From Bryobacterales bacterium (GTDB lineage Bacteria; Acidobacteriota; Terriglobia; Bryobacterales; UBA6623), in assembly GCA_028819215.1 (NCBI GenBank), contig JAPPMG010000019.1, forward strand, positions 1 to 39,422: DNA of 39,422 bases, given 5' to 3'. The notes under the pieces were generated by a model that saw only the letters and a program-made list of their open reading frames with translations, did not search any database and was not told the origin of the DNA. Positions 1 through 8,450 of this stretch are shown here, piece by piece. A program made the translations under genes and the position numbers. How positions within the stretch are numbered: the stretch's first letter is position 1; each line of letters opens with the position of its first letter.

Positions 1-603
1 ACCGCCGTTCATCGGGTCGGGGGTGGTAGATACCTCGGGAGCGAACCATATATTTGTCCCTGGTCGCCCGCCGTTTACCAGAATCCGGCCACCGTTGAAC
101 ACGTCCGAAATGCGGCCGGAAACTCCGGGCACCAACAATGCCAGACGGTACGGATTGCGGGAATTCAGAGGAAGGTTGATGATCTTCTGGTTGTCAATCA
201 CTTGGCCCATCGACGAGGTGGTCGACTCCAGCAGCGGGGCTTCTGCCGAGACTTCGACAACTTCCGTCACCGCTCCTACTTCGAGCACCACCTGAATTTG
301 CGCCGTCTGCTCGACCGCCAGTACCAGTCCGATCCGCTCGACCCTCTTGAATCCCTCCGCCTCCACCACCACTCGGTACGGGCCAGGCTGAAGCGACGGC
401 GCGACGAAGCGGCCAGCAGCGTTGGACTCGGTGACGAACTGCGCATTTGTAGCGGTGTTGACCACTGTTACAAGTGCACCGGGGATGACCGCCTCCGTCG
501 GATCGGCAACGGTCCCTTGCAAGGTCGCGGTGATGGTCTGTGGCGCGGCGACAGGCGCCCAGGCCAGCAGCAGAACCGCAATCGCACAACAACTCCTTGG
601 CAT
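1..603 (-). CDS. TonB-dependent receptor with N-terminal carboxypeptidase-regulatory-like domain (partial)
   Basis: The gene starts with ATG at 603 and runs off the left edge of the window, so only the first 201 residues are visible. A signal peptide (about residues 1-22, cysteine and leucine rich, ending near APQ) is followed by a carboxypeptidase-D-regulatory-like beta-sandwich (about 24-110, with GTVADPT, GAL-V, AAGRF and LQPGPYRV). A plug-like segment follows, with VIDNQKIINLPLNSRN near residues 137-152 and LLVPGV after it. This is the arrangement of the large outer-membrane TonB receptors that are abundant in Acidobacteriota and often tied to glycan uptake. A purine-rich Shine-Dalgarno sequence (GGGGG) lies about 8 bases before the ATG. 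The barrel is outside the window, so the substrate cannot be judged. Confidence 0.85.
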   Translation of the reverse strand, partial: MPRSCCAIAVLLLAWAPVAAPQTITATLQGTVADPTEAVIPGALVTVVNTATNAQFVTESNAAGRFVAPSLQPGPYRVVVEAEGFKRVERIGLVLAVEQTAQIQVVLEVGAVTEVVEVSAEAPLLESTTSSMGQVIDNQKIINLPLNSRNPYRLALLVPGVSGRISDVFNGGRILVNGGRPGTNIWFAPEVSTTPDPMNGG

Positions 604-737
604 GGCAGAACCCCCTTCAGGTGCGAGCACCCAGTCTTGTCGTGGACCCTCGTGTAGTCTGACCGAGGATAGCCTAAGTGACGAGCCCAAGTCCTGAGTT
701 TTTCCGCCGCAGCGACGAATTTCCGCTCCAGAGCGGC

Positions 738-1246
738 TTACCGTTCGGCGTGACCGCTCCGAACGGCGCTCGCGACGTGAAAGGGGATACCGCCTGACGC
801 GACCTGGTAGGCAAATCTCGGCGACGGTCCGCACCATCCCAACCGCAGCAAAGCTGCGGTTGGCGGAGTGAAGTGCAACTTGCCGACGGAGCCGGTGGAA
901 TAGCCAGATGCCTTGCGCAGGCTCTGAATCACGGGCTCCGGATGTGGGTGCGGAGTGTAAATGACCCGGTTCTAGCGGTAATGCGGGTAGCGATCGGTGA
1001 AGAGCTGAGGCGTGAGGGGACGCACATCGTAGCCTAGACACATGCTTGGGTGAAGTTTGCCGAGCGAGACGCAAGGGAGTCAAGGTTCGGGGTCTGGATG
1101 ATCCCGTTGCCGTTGGCACCGAGGCAGTCGAACCGCCACTGATCAAGCATGATGAACAGCACGTTCGGTCGAGAGGCAGCCGGAACCTGGGCGGCAGCGC
1201 TTGCGGCGCCGGCCTGAACGAATGCTCGACGTGTGATGGATGGCAT
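738..1246 (-). pseudogene. Decayed sulfatase (premature stops, frameshift, 3' truncation)
   Basis: A sulfatase N-terminus starts at ATG 1246 behind a GAGGAG Shine-Dalgarno sequence. It has a Tat-like leader (TRRAFVQAGAAS), then NVLFIMLDQWR (the family's metal-binding start, here with a single Asp) and TPNLDSLA. After QACV, a TAG at about 1034-1036 ends the frame. Reading on in the same frame gives CVPSR, the Cys-x-Pro-x-Arg formylglycine motif. The match then moves to another frame (LFTDRYPHYR, a second TAG, NRVIYTPHPH) and ends in VIQSLRKASGYSTGSVGKLHF, the segment before the Gly-Lys-His of sulfatases. About 350 C-terminal residues are missing. Two stops, a frameshift and truncation leave no doubt that it is non-functional. 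An intact sulfatase lies at 28638-30149. Confidence 0.85.
839..863. repeat. Perfect 11-bp inverted repeat with AAA loop
   Basis: CCAACCGCAGC at 839-849 is exactly reverse-complementary to 853-863, separated by AAA. It lies inside the decayed sulfatase remnant. No T-run follows on either strand, so it is a hairpin or remnant repeat and not a clear intrinsic terminator. Confidence 0.6.
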
Positions 1247-1394
1247 ATTTCGAAAGCTCCTCGATCAGGCCGCCACAACCGGCCCAGGGGCAAATTGTCG
1301 CAGCCGTGGGCACCGGGCCGCAGAGTGCCTCTCAGATAATGTCACTATCGATAGTTGGTATCTCTTGCTCAGCCAAATCTTCAGTAGCCTGCGG

Positions 1395-2063
1395 ATGGCA
1401 GACGTGACACGCAAGATGCGTAGGGATTGGGACCGTCGCGCCCGCACGGATGCAATGCACTTCGTCAACACCGCCCAGACGGGATGGGATGAAGGGGAGT
1501 TCTTCGCTACCGGAGAAGAGAACGTCCGCGATCACGTTCTCAATGACATGCCCGCCATCTGCCAGGGACGGGACCCGAGCCGAATGCGGATCTTGGAGAT
1601 CGGCTGCGGCGTGGGACGGATGACCCGATCGCTCGCAGCTACGTTCGGAGAGGTACACGCCGTCGATGTCAGCGACGAGATGGTGGTGCGAGCCAAGCAC
1701 TTCCTACGGAACACGCCGAATGCCCACGTCTACCGCAACTCAGGCAAGGACCTGAACGTGCTCGGAGACCTGGACTTCGATTTCGCCTATTCCTTCATCG
1801 TCTTCCAGCACATTCCGAGCCGAGCGGTCATTGACAGCTATGTCGGCGCAGTGAGCCGGTGCTTGCGCAAGGGATCAATGTTCAAGTTTCAAGTGCAGGG
1901 CTATCAAGGCTCTAGCCCGCGCAATCCCGGTCGCGACACTTGGCTCGGCGCGAGCATTTCCGAGAGTGCGGCCGCCACGATGGCCGCACGACACGGCTTT
2001 GAAGTGCGGCGTAGCGCCGGCGCTGGCACCCAGTACTTCTGGCTATGGTTCTACAAGCCATAG
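1395..2063 (+). CDS. Class I SAM-dependent methyltransferase
   Basis: A 222-residue protein if ATG 1395 is used. The open frame extends up to 1233, but that part overlaps the sulfatase remnant's start and looks non-coding. Motif I (LEIGCGVGR, residues 67-75) binds S-adenosylmethionine, followed by an acidic HAVDVSDEMV strand end and a post-motif FAYSFIVFQHIPS. This fits the methyltransferase 11/25 superfamily. It is probably cytoplasmic. The acceptor cannot be read from the sequence, but glycan or lipid acceptors are common in this group. It stands alone on the plus strand and converges with the methyltransferase at 2093-2974, with only 29 bases between the stops. Confidence is high for the fold and low for the role. 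Confidence 0.85.
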   Translation: MADVTRKMRRDWDRRARTDAMHFVNTAQTGWDEGEFFATGEENVRDHVLNDMPAICQGRDPSRMRILEIGCGVGRMTRSLAATFGEVHAVDVSDEMVVRAKHFLRNTPNAHVYRNSGKDLNVLGDLDFDFAYSFIVFQHIPSRAVIDSYVGAVSRCLRKGSMFKFQVQGYQGSSPRNPGRDTWLGASISESAAATMAARHGFEVRRSAGAGTQYFWLWFYKP

Positions 2064-2092
2064 CGCAAGCCGGCAACGTTCGTTCCGATCAC

Positions 2093-2974
2093 TCACCACT
2101 CCCGCGGCAGCTTCGGGGCTAGCCGCAGGCGACGGAGAACTCGGTACGGCCACCTCGAGAGTTCGCGGCTCATCTTGTGCTCGACCTGCTCGTGCCGCGA
2201 TTCCAATGCAGCCACCCATTCGCGCAGCTTCGCGATGTGCTGTTCCCTCTCCCGCAGCAGATTGGCATCTCTCGGCAGGAAGGCGAGGCCTTGCAGGTCG
2301 TTCAGGGGCCTCATTGAGCAAACCGCAACGAAAAAGTGGGCCGATGCCGGATCAGCCTCGCGAGTCTCTACGTGCGCTGTGGTCTCCCCGGCGCTCGGCG
2401 AGCTGATCGAGACCGCGCCAACGTGATTCTCCAAGAAGACAGCGCAGTGGCGAAACGCGGCCGTCAGGGCGGCATGGAATTCCTCGTAAGCGAACTCGTG
2501 CACGTGGAAGGGATTCGGTTCGTCGCGGGTGGTCTGGTAGTAGTCTCGATTCGGGGTCGACACCACAAAGACCCCGGTAGTGCCCAAGACCCGTGCCGCC
2601 TCGCTGATGAAGTCCTCCCGGCCGTTGAGGTGCTCGATCACCTCAAAGGCAGTGACGAGGTCTAGCGATGCGTCCGCAAAGGGCAGCTTCACGCAATCTC
2701 CGCGCACAAGAACAACTCCCGAACTGTTGGCCCGCGCGCTAGATATAGCCTGCTCGGAATTGTCCAAGCCGTACACGGCGGCGCTGTCTCCGACGAAGCG
2801 CGCCGTCCCGTACCCCTCCCCGCAGCCGACATCCAAGACACGCCGCCCGCGAGCTAGCGGCTCTGCGAAGCAATAGCGCGCCAAGTGTTCGTTTCGCAGG
2901 TCTGGATCGCTGGCATCGAGCACGAGCCGCTCGCCGCTGGGCTGTGCGGAGCGATCTGTGTCGGTTGGACGCAT
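2093..2974 (-). CDS. SAM methyltransferase with C-terminal coiled-coil tail
   Basis: A 293-residue protein. Motif I (VLDVGCGEGYG, residues 46-56), YGLDNSEQA, GDCVKLPFAD and FEVIEHLNG follow the class I methyltransferase order closely. After the catalytic domain (to about residue 225) a charged helical stretch (LREREQHIAKLREWVAALE and onward) and a basic end (RVLRRLRLAPKLP) resemble tails of O-antigen or surface-glycan methyltransferases, where they support oligomerisation or membrane docking. The start at 2974 gives a short polar leader before the domain. No other surface-polysaccharide gene is directly adjacent, so a glycan acceptor is an inference. Confidence 0.85.
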   Translation of the reverse strand: MRPTDTDRSAQPSGERLVLDASDPDLRNEHLARYCFAEPLARGRRVLDVGCGEGYGTARFVGDSAAVYGLDNSEQAISSARANSSGVVLVRGDCVKLPFADASLDLVTAFEVIEHLNGREDFISEAARVLGTTGVFVVSTPNRDYYQTTRDEPNPFHVHEFAYEEFHAALTAAFRHCAVFLENHVGAVSISSPSAGETTAHVETREADPASAHFFVAVCSMRPLNDLQGLAFLPRDANLLREREQHIAKLREWVAALESRHEQVEHKMSRELSRWPYRVLRRLRLAPKLPREW

Positions 2975-3064
2975 GGCTTGACGAATGCTCGGCCGGCAGT
3001 GGCAAGTCTCGACAGTCCGATCGCTGCGTACGCCAATCGCGGCCGCCTCCTGCGGTTATCCAGA

Positions 3065-5062
3065 CTATTGGTAGAACGGCTGGCTCGACAGCCAGCGCGG
3101 ACCGTAGTGGGGTTCCTCCCCGCCCACCTCCAATGCCCCCAAATCCGGCGCGGTGCCGACAAACCCATCATTGACGGTCGGGATCACTACCCCTGCATCG
3201 ACGGCTGCGCCGCCCGACTTGAGGCGGAAATTCAGATCGCGGGCGTGGTAGACCGCATGTCTCCGCTCGGGGTCTGGAGGGATCATCCGCTCGAAGATGT
3301 CGAAGTCGAGTTCGAGGCCGTGTTGCTCTTGGCCTGTCGCCGCCCGAAGCTCGCGCAAGCTGGAAAACACTTGCCAGTCAGGCGCCGGCACGCCCGGCAC
3401 CACTGCTCCGCCATCTGGAGCGCGCCAGCGATACTGCTCGGTCACGCCCGCGTTGGGCCTGAAGCCGTTGTAGTCGGAACTGAACGTCTGGCCGGCATTC
3501 GACCACGTCATCACGCCGCGATCCGGGGTGTCGCGGCCCAAGAAGAGGTTGTTGCGGTAGTGCATGTTCGACGAAGGGTCGCCCGCCACTTGCTCGCCGA
3601 TGATGGTGTTGTGGTAGGCGAACAGGCCCGCCGCCTTGGCAGAGAACTTGAAGGCGACACCGCTCGGCACGTGGTACAGCAGATTACGGATGAAGTAGGC
3701 CGGCCCCCCAAAGACGGGCTGCGAGCTATAGCCTCCGTGGGCCGCGTTGACGCCCCGGTTATTGAAGACGCGGATGTTGTGGACGCCGCCATCAGTCTCG
3801 ATGAAGTCGTCGCCCGACATGTGGATGTCGTTGTTGTAGATGTCGATCGAGGACGCGCGTCGTTCCGGGTCCGACTCGGGAGTGCCGTACGTTGAGATTC
3901 CGATGCCGTCGTGAAAGTAGGCCACGGCATTGTGGGCGATCACGTGGCCGGGCCCGTACACCTTGACGGCATAGTAGCTCCGCACTTCGTGCGAGCCGTA
4001 CGGCCCGACACCGCGCCACAGCGGCCCGGTCCAGCCCACCAGCAGGTTGCGCTGCTCGAAACGCCCGAGAAAGATGTTGTCCGCGATGTAAAAGTCGCTC
4101 GAACCCGCGTATTCGGTCCAGATGCCGAATCCGATGTCTTCGAAGCGGCACTTCTTCACCGTCAGGTTCCGCGCGCCGCCAACGCCCTTGAATCCGGCGA
4201 AGATCGCGATGTCCGTATTGCGAAACGTCAGACCCTCGAAGATGTGGTGAGCTGACGCGCTCACATCGAAGAGCCGGTGGTTCCCCGCCCCGTCGAATAC
4301 CGCTTCGCCGTCGCCGGCCGCGCGGATCGTGATCGGCTGCTCAGCAGTCCCCTTGAGCGTGAGCCAGTTCGTGCCGTCGAACGGGGTCATCATCGGATCG
4401 ACATAGTTCAGTCGATCATTCCGGTACAGCCCGGCATGGACGAGAATCGTATCGCCCGGGCCGACCGGTCGCTCCCAGACGACACTCCAGTCGCCCAAGC
4501 CCGCTCCGTAGTAGGCCTGCAGCAAGCTGGTGAAGTGCGGCTCCAGCTTGTCGCCCTCATGGTCGGGTGGGTAGACATGCAGCACGCGCCCGCCTTCGTA
4601 GGGCATCGGTTCGGTGCGGGTGCTGACTCGCACCAGATGCTCGGTCTCTCCGCCCGCGCCATCCGGATCCGAGAGCTTAAAGCGGCACTCGTACTCCGTC
4701 CCCGGCTCAAGGTTGAGAATGCTGCCGGCAAAGCCGTCGGGCACGGTGTAATCCAGATGCTCGCGCTCACGAAAGACGCGCTCGCCACCGATGCGAACGA
4801 GCGGCAGTGCTTGGCGCCAACCGCCCTCCCCCGCCTTGCGGAACTCCACGGCAACCTCGGCGTTGCGGTTGTCGTCGCCGCTGATGGCCCATTCGAAGCC
4901 AAGATTGTGCAGAGTGGGGTGCTCGACGGTGAACCGGCCCGCGTGCACAGCATCTTCAGCAGGCAGGAGACCGCCTGCGAGCAGTACGAACGCGATCAAG
5001 CGCCACGTCGCTGCGTTCGCCACCGGCCTTGCTGCCTTCTCCATATCACCGTTCCCGAGCAT
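3065..5062 (-). CDS. Secreted right-handed parallel beta-helix protein
   Basis: A 665-residue protein (or 659 from the second ATG at 5044). A signal peptide (WRLIAFVLLAGGLLPAEDAVHA) leads to a fibronectin III-like region (about 43-150) with LEPGTEYECRFKL. A parallel beta-helix follows (about 190-500) with repeated N-x-I/F-type turns such as YIADNIFLG, IYNNDIHMSGDD, VFNNRGVN and YRNNLFLG. The end, GTAPDLGALEVG, is a common terminus of secreted beta-helix proteins. Such proteins are often polysaccharide lyases or carbohydrate-binding proteins, but no lyase residues can be assigned safely. It lies 38 bases downstream of the PHP/DUF3604 gene on the same strand, and the two probably share a transcript. 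Confidence 0.85.
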   Translation of the reverse strand: MLGNGDMEKAARPVANAATWRLIAFVLLAGGLLPAEDAVHAGRFTVEHPTLHNLGFEWAISGDDNRNAEVAVEFRKAGEGGWRQALPLVRIGGERVFREREHLDYTVPDGFAGSILNLEPGTEYECRFKLSDPDGAGGETEHLVRVSTRTEPMPYEGGRVLHVYPPDHEGDKLEPHFTSLLQAYYGAGLGDWSVVWERPVGPGDTILVHAGLYRNDRLNYVDPMMTPFDGTNWLTLKGTAEQPITIRAAGDGEAVFDGAGNHRLFDVSASAHHIFEGLTFRNTDIAIFAGFKGVGGARNLTVKKCRFEDIGFGIWTEYAGSSDFYIADNIFLGRFEQRNLLVGWTGPLWRGVGPYGSHEVRSYYAVKVYGPGHVIAHNAVAYFHDGIGISTYGTPESDPERRASSIDIYNNDIHMSGDDFIETDGGVHNIRVFNNRGVNAAHGGYSSQPVFGGPAYFIRNLLYHVPSGVAFKFSAKAAGLFAYHNTIIGEQVAGDPSSNMHYRNNLFLGRDTPDRGVMTWSNAGQTFSSDYNGFRPNAGVTEQYRWRAPDGGAVVPGVPAPDWQVFSSLRELRAATGQEQHGLELDFDIFERMIPPDPERRHAVYHARDLNFRLKSGGAAVDAGVVIPTVNDGFVGTAPDLGALEVGGEEPHYGPRWLSSQPFYQ

Positions 5063-5100
5063 GATTCACCGTGCACAGTTCTCGCAGCCATGCGACCTGT

Positions 5101-7968
5101 CTACTCCCCTTGGTAGTCGATCCAGATGGGACTGCCCCAAGCCATGTTGTCGTCTGCCTGGATGACGCGCACGTAGTAGTAGTGCGTTCCAGGCTCGATG
5201 TCAGCATCTGTGTACGCGAATGTGACTTCGCTGACGTCGGGATGCGCGGTGTAGGCGAACGTGTTGTCCTTGATGATGTCGATCTGCTTGACCTTGTCCG
5301 TGCCGATCACGCGCACATCGAAACGCGGCGGAACGTCGGCGGCGAACTCCTCGCCCATTGCGTGCCCTCCGCTCTGGAAGTCGACGATGATGTTCTCGGT
5401 GGCCGCATAGGTGCGGCGGGCGTAGAGCGAGTCCCAGATGTCCGCGTAGGTCCGGGCGGGCGTGTAGGCCACCGCGTACGACATGTGCGTGGAACGGTGG
5501 TCGGAACTGGCGATGAAACCCATCTTGTAGCCCTTTTCCAGAGCGTTCCAAATGAAGCCCTTGGGCCGCATGTCGCCAGAGGTGATATAGCCGCCCACCA
5601 CGATCCTTTCCGCCGTCGCGCTGCGCGGTGCGCCGAGGTACTCGTAGGAGTCGCGATTGCCTTGGAACATTTCCACCAAGCGTTCGGCGCGCTCGTCGTT
5701 GTAGCGCCAGTCCGTGCCCATTTGCGTGGCCGGCGTGTGCGGAATGCTGATCGCCTTCGGGCGCCCCCCGTCCAACAGCTGCTTCCACAATTCCAGCGTG
5801 TCGTCCTCGGCAACCCCGATCGGGCGGTCGCCGAGCTTGATCCGGACGGGAGCGTAGCCGCGCCCGCGCCAAACGATGTTGCGGTGACCATCCGGATAGG
5901 CGACCGTGCGCTCGTAGTTCAGCACGGGATAGAAGACGCCAGGGATCTTATAGACATCCACGGCCTTGTCCACCATGCGCCACATGTAGGGAGTGTCGGC
6001 CTTTTCGGGCAACACGTGCTCGGAAGGCCCGAGGAAGTCCATCTGCGCGGCGTCGATCGCGTAGCGGTAGCAGTCGTACAGGCTGCCATCGCTGTAGCCA
6101 TCGAAGGAAAGGTCGGTGTGCCGGTGCAGGTCGCCCCAGACGAGCTGGTACTTCTCCCCGCCCGCTTCCATTTGGTAGGTCTTCCACAGCGGCTGGGTTG
6201 TTTGAGGGGCCGAGTCGGCCACGGGCTCGGGAGCCGCCAGATCATCGGTCCCGACGAAGTACTCGTCGGTGACAGGCCCGCCGGCGGTCTGCGCCAGCGC
6301 TAGCTTGCCCGCATAGACGTCGTATCTCCAGAAGCGGTCCGACTCGGCCGGGTAGCTCTTACCGTCGGTCTGCGAGGCGATCCACAGGTCCCCGGAGCGG
6401 TCCACGGCCGCAGCCGGGCGCTGCTCGTTGCGTCCGTCGGAGAACGGGATCCACACGGGCGGGGTCCAGCCATGGCCATCAAACATGGTGACCTTGTAGT
6501 CCCAGTAGGGGAAGATCGAGCGCGCCGACACGCTCGGGGGATTGGCCCGCCCCAGAGTGCGCGTGCGCAGGATCGCCCATACGCGGCCCTTGCCATCAAC
6601 CTGCAGCATGGGGTACTCGGTGTAGGTCTGGCGGGCGCTGTCGAGGCCGAGCGCCATCCAGCTGCCGGTGATCGGGCTCGGCGGGAAACGCTGGTCGATG
6701 GGCGGAACCGGCCTTACGATGCGCCCGCGGTCAAGCACTCGCACCTGCGCCTGGCGATGAAAATACAACCCGCTCTCGCCACGGTGGATGCCGTTGATGC
6801 CGTAGTGGTCCTTGCCCCAGTTCGGGCCGCCGTTGTCCCAAGCCATCCAGAGCCGGTCGCGGTGGTCATAGGCCAAGCTCACGTGGGCCTGAAAGTCTTC
6901 GCTGGCCGTGATGCGCTCCAGCGGCTGCAGCCGCCCGGAGACAAACCGGCGCAAGAAGATGTCGTAGTTGCCGTGGCGGTAGCTGTCCCAAGCGATGGCG
7001 AGTTCGCCCCGCGAGTTGAGCGCCAGCGCGGGCTCCCAGTCGTTGGCCGGGTGCTCGGTAACCTTGATCGGAGGCCCCCAGCTGCCGCCGCTCCGCACTA
7101 TCAGCGATACGTCGGTGTTGCCCTTCGCCCCGGACTGGTACACAAGGTATACATCCCCGTTCTTGGCGGCCGCCATGCGCGGAAAGGTGTCCGGCCCGGG
7201 ACCGGTTGTAAGGTCTCGGCCCGAGGGCTTGCCGCCCAACTCGTAATCGGTCTGATAGAGCTGCACCACGCCGTCGCGGATGGCCGAGGCCACCGCCGTC
7301 ACGGCGCCGGCCTTGGTGGAGATCAGGGAGACCTGGTAGTACTCGCCCGCAGGAGCGAGCGTGATCGCCTCGTCCCAAGACTCGCCATCGGGCGAGGAGC
7401 GCAATTGGATCGTATCCGTCCCATCCTCGAAAGCTATCCACGCCACCCAGACGCGGCCGTCGGGCCCGATCGCAAGGGCAGGATAGTCATCGTCCGCCAA
7501 TGCATCGGACATGCGGCGCGCCGGCGGCACGCGCTCGATCCGTATGCGCCCGTCCAAGCGTTCCAGAGGTTCATGGAAACGGATCTGGCCGGGGCGGAAT
7601 TCTGTCTCGCCCTGGGCTGTCTGGATTGAGATGCGCGCGGCATCGCCGCCCTGGACATCGACGACAACCCCCTTCCACCGGGTCGGAGAAAAGGCGGCTT
7701 CGTCCCGCGGCTCCATCTGGAGGTGGCCGTCCCACTGGTTGCCGCAGCGCCAAGCTGAGCGCTCGAAAGTCTCCCCCGGGCCAAAGTGGTGGGCGGCGAC
7801 AATCTCCGCCGAGCCACCGTTAGCCGCTAGCGAGCCGCTCCAATCCACCACCGTCTCGTCGGCGCCCCCGAACAGGATTCGGAACCGATCCGCAGCACCG
7901 AGTGGCACGGCCGCAGCCAAAGCCAAGACAAGGACAAGCCCGCGGGCTAGTGATGTTGCAGTGATCAT
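5101..7968 (-). CDS. Exported beta-propeller-like protein with C-terminal DUF3604/PHP-type domain
   Basis: A 955-residue protein from ATG 7968, preceded by GAGAG 8 bases upstream. The frame remains open to 8004. A signal peptide (ITATSLARGLVLVLALAAAVPLGAA) leads to about 550 residues with repeats of the type PDGRVWVAW, NGDVYLVYQS, RGELAIAWDSY and RDRLWMAWDN, which read like sialidase or BNR-type propeller blades. The C-terminal part carries GDLHRHTDLSFDG (His 615 and 617), PSEH (about 651), ISIPHTP and SSDHRS (about 822), the spaced His/Asp set of a PHP-type metal site as found in DUF3604. The reaction is unknown. Hydrolysis of an ester in the periplasm is plausible. It probably forms an operon with the beta-helix gene. 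Confidence 0.8.
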   Translation of the reverse strand: MITATSLARGLVLVLALAAAVPLGAADRFRILFGGADETVVDWSGSLAANGGSAEIVAAHHFGPGETFERSAWRCGNQWDGHLQMEPRDEAAFSPTRWKGVVVDVQGGDAARISIQTAQGETEFRPGQIRFHEPLERLDGRIRIERVPPARRMSDALADDDYPALAIGPDGRVWVAWIAFEDGTDTIQLRSSPDGESWDEAITLAPAGEYYQVSLISTKAGAVTAVASAIRDGVVQLYQTDYELGGKPSGRDLTTGPGPDTFPRMAAAKNGDVYLVYQSGAKGNTDVSLIVRSGGSWGPPIKVTEHPANDWEPALALNSRGELAIAWDSYRHGNYDIFLRRFVSGRLQPLERITASEDFQAHVSLAYDHRDRLWMAWDNGGPNWGKDHYGINGIHRGESGLYFHRQAQVRVLDRGRIVRPVPPIDQRFPPSPITGSWMALGLDSARQTYTEYPMLQVDGKGRVWAILRTRTLGRANPPSVSARSIFPYWDYKVTMFDGHGWTPPVWIPFSDGRNEQRPAAAVDRSGDLWIASQTDGKSYPAESDRFWRYDVYAGKLALAQTAGGPVTDEYFVGTDDLAAPEPVADSAPQTTQPLWKTYQMEAGGEKYQLVWGDLHRHTDLSFDGYSDGSLYDCYRYAIDAAQMDFLGPSEHVLPEKADTPYMWRMVDKAVDVYKIPGVFYPVLNYERTVAYPDGHRNIVWRGRGYAPVRIKLGDRPIGVAEDDTLELWKQLLDGGRPKAISIPHTPATQMGTDWRYNDERAERLVEMFQGNRDSYEYLGAPRSATAERIVVGGYITSGDMRPKGFIWNALEKGYKMGFIASSDHRSTHMSYAVAYTPARTYADIWDSLYARRTYAATENIIVDFQSGGHAMGEEFAADVPPRFDVRVIGTDKVKQIDIIKDNTFAYTAHPDVSEVTFAYTDADIEPGTHYYYVRVIQADDNMAWGSPIWIDYQGE

Positions 7969-8051
7969 TCCGGGCACTCTCGCAACCTGCCCAATCATAC
8001 CCAAGACCCGCCATCCCCAGCCTGCGGCCGGCCCGAAACGCAGGTGGCGCT

Positions 8052-8450
8052 ATGGTGGAACGTAGAGTTCTGGGCACCGACGTGGACACCCGCACGAAGA
8101 TCGTTGCACCTGACACGCTGGCTTCCAGCGGGGCGCAGATACACGCTGCCAAGGGATGGTTCGATGTCTTGACCTCCGAGCATTGCGAGCTGTTAGAGCA
8201 GGCACGGCCCGCCAATCGCAAGTTGTTGGTGCTGGTCTATCGCGAGACGGAGGATCGCCCGGCGCCGCTGCCCGCATACGACCGAGCGCAAATGGTCGCC
8301 GCCCTGACGTGCGTAGACCTCGTCTGCATCACTGACGCATTTGAGGCGGACGCGATCATAGCCAGCGTCGGAGCCGAGCCGGCGCTCGACATGGATGCCA
8401 GCCAGTCTCGCGACGTAGTCCGTCATGTCATTGCCACCCAACGCGGCTAA
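8052..8450 (+). CDS. Degenerate RfaE2-like (cytidylyltransferase-fold) protein
   Basis: A 132-residue protein that aligns by eye with the C-terminal adenylyltransferase domain of RfaE/HldE: TKIVAPDTL, then GWFDVL, then EHCELLEQAR, LLVLVY, YDRAQMVAALTCVDLV. In the family the nucleotide-binding motif reads GxFDxLHxGH. Here it is G35-W-F-D-V-L-T-S-E-H44, so the first His and the Gly are gone and only the second His remains. The leading TNG is also missing. It is probably inactive as a nucleotidyltransferase and may act as a scaffold or regulator. Its 3' end overlaps the heptosyltransferase-like gene by 26 bases, so the two are co-translated and probably work on the same core sugar. Confidence 0.65.
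   Translation: MVERRVLGTDVDTRTKIVAPDTLASSGAQIHAAKGWFDVLTSEHCELLEQARPANRKLLVLVYRETEDRPAPLPAYDRAQMVAALTCVDLVCITDAFEADAIIASVGAEPALDMDASQSRDVVRHVIATQRG

Noticed and set aside
5071..7629. Long plus-strand frames opposite the PHP/DUF3604 gene
   Set aside because: Both are Val/Arg/His/Pro-rich shadows of the real minus-strand gene and show no family motif.
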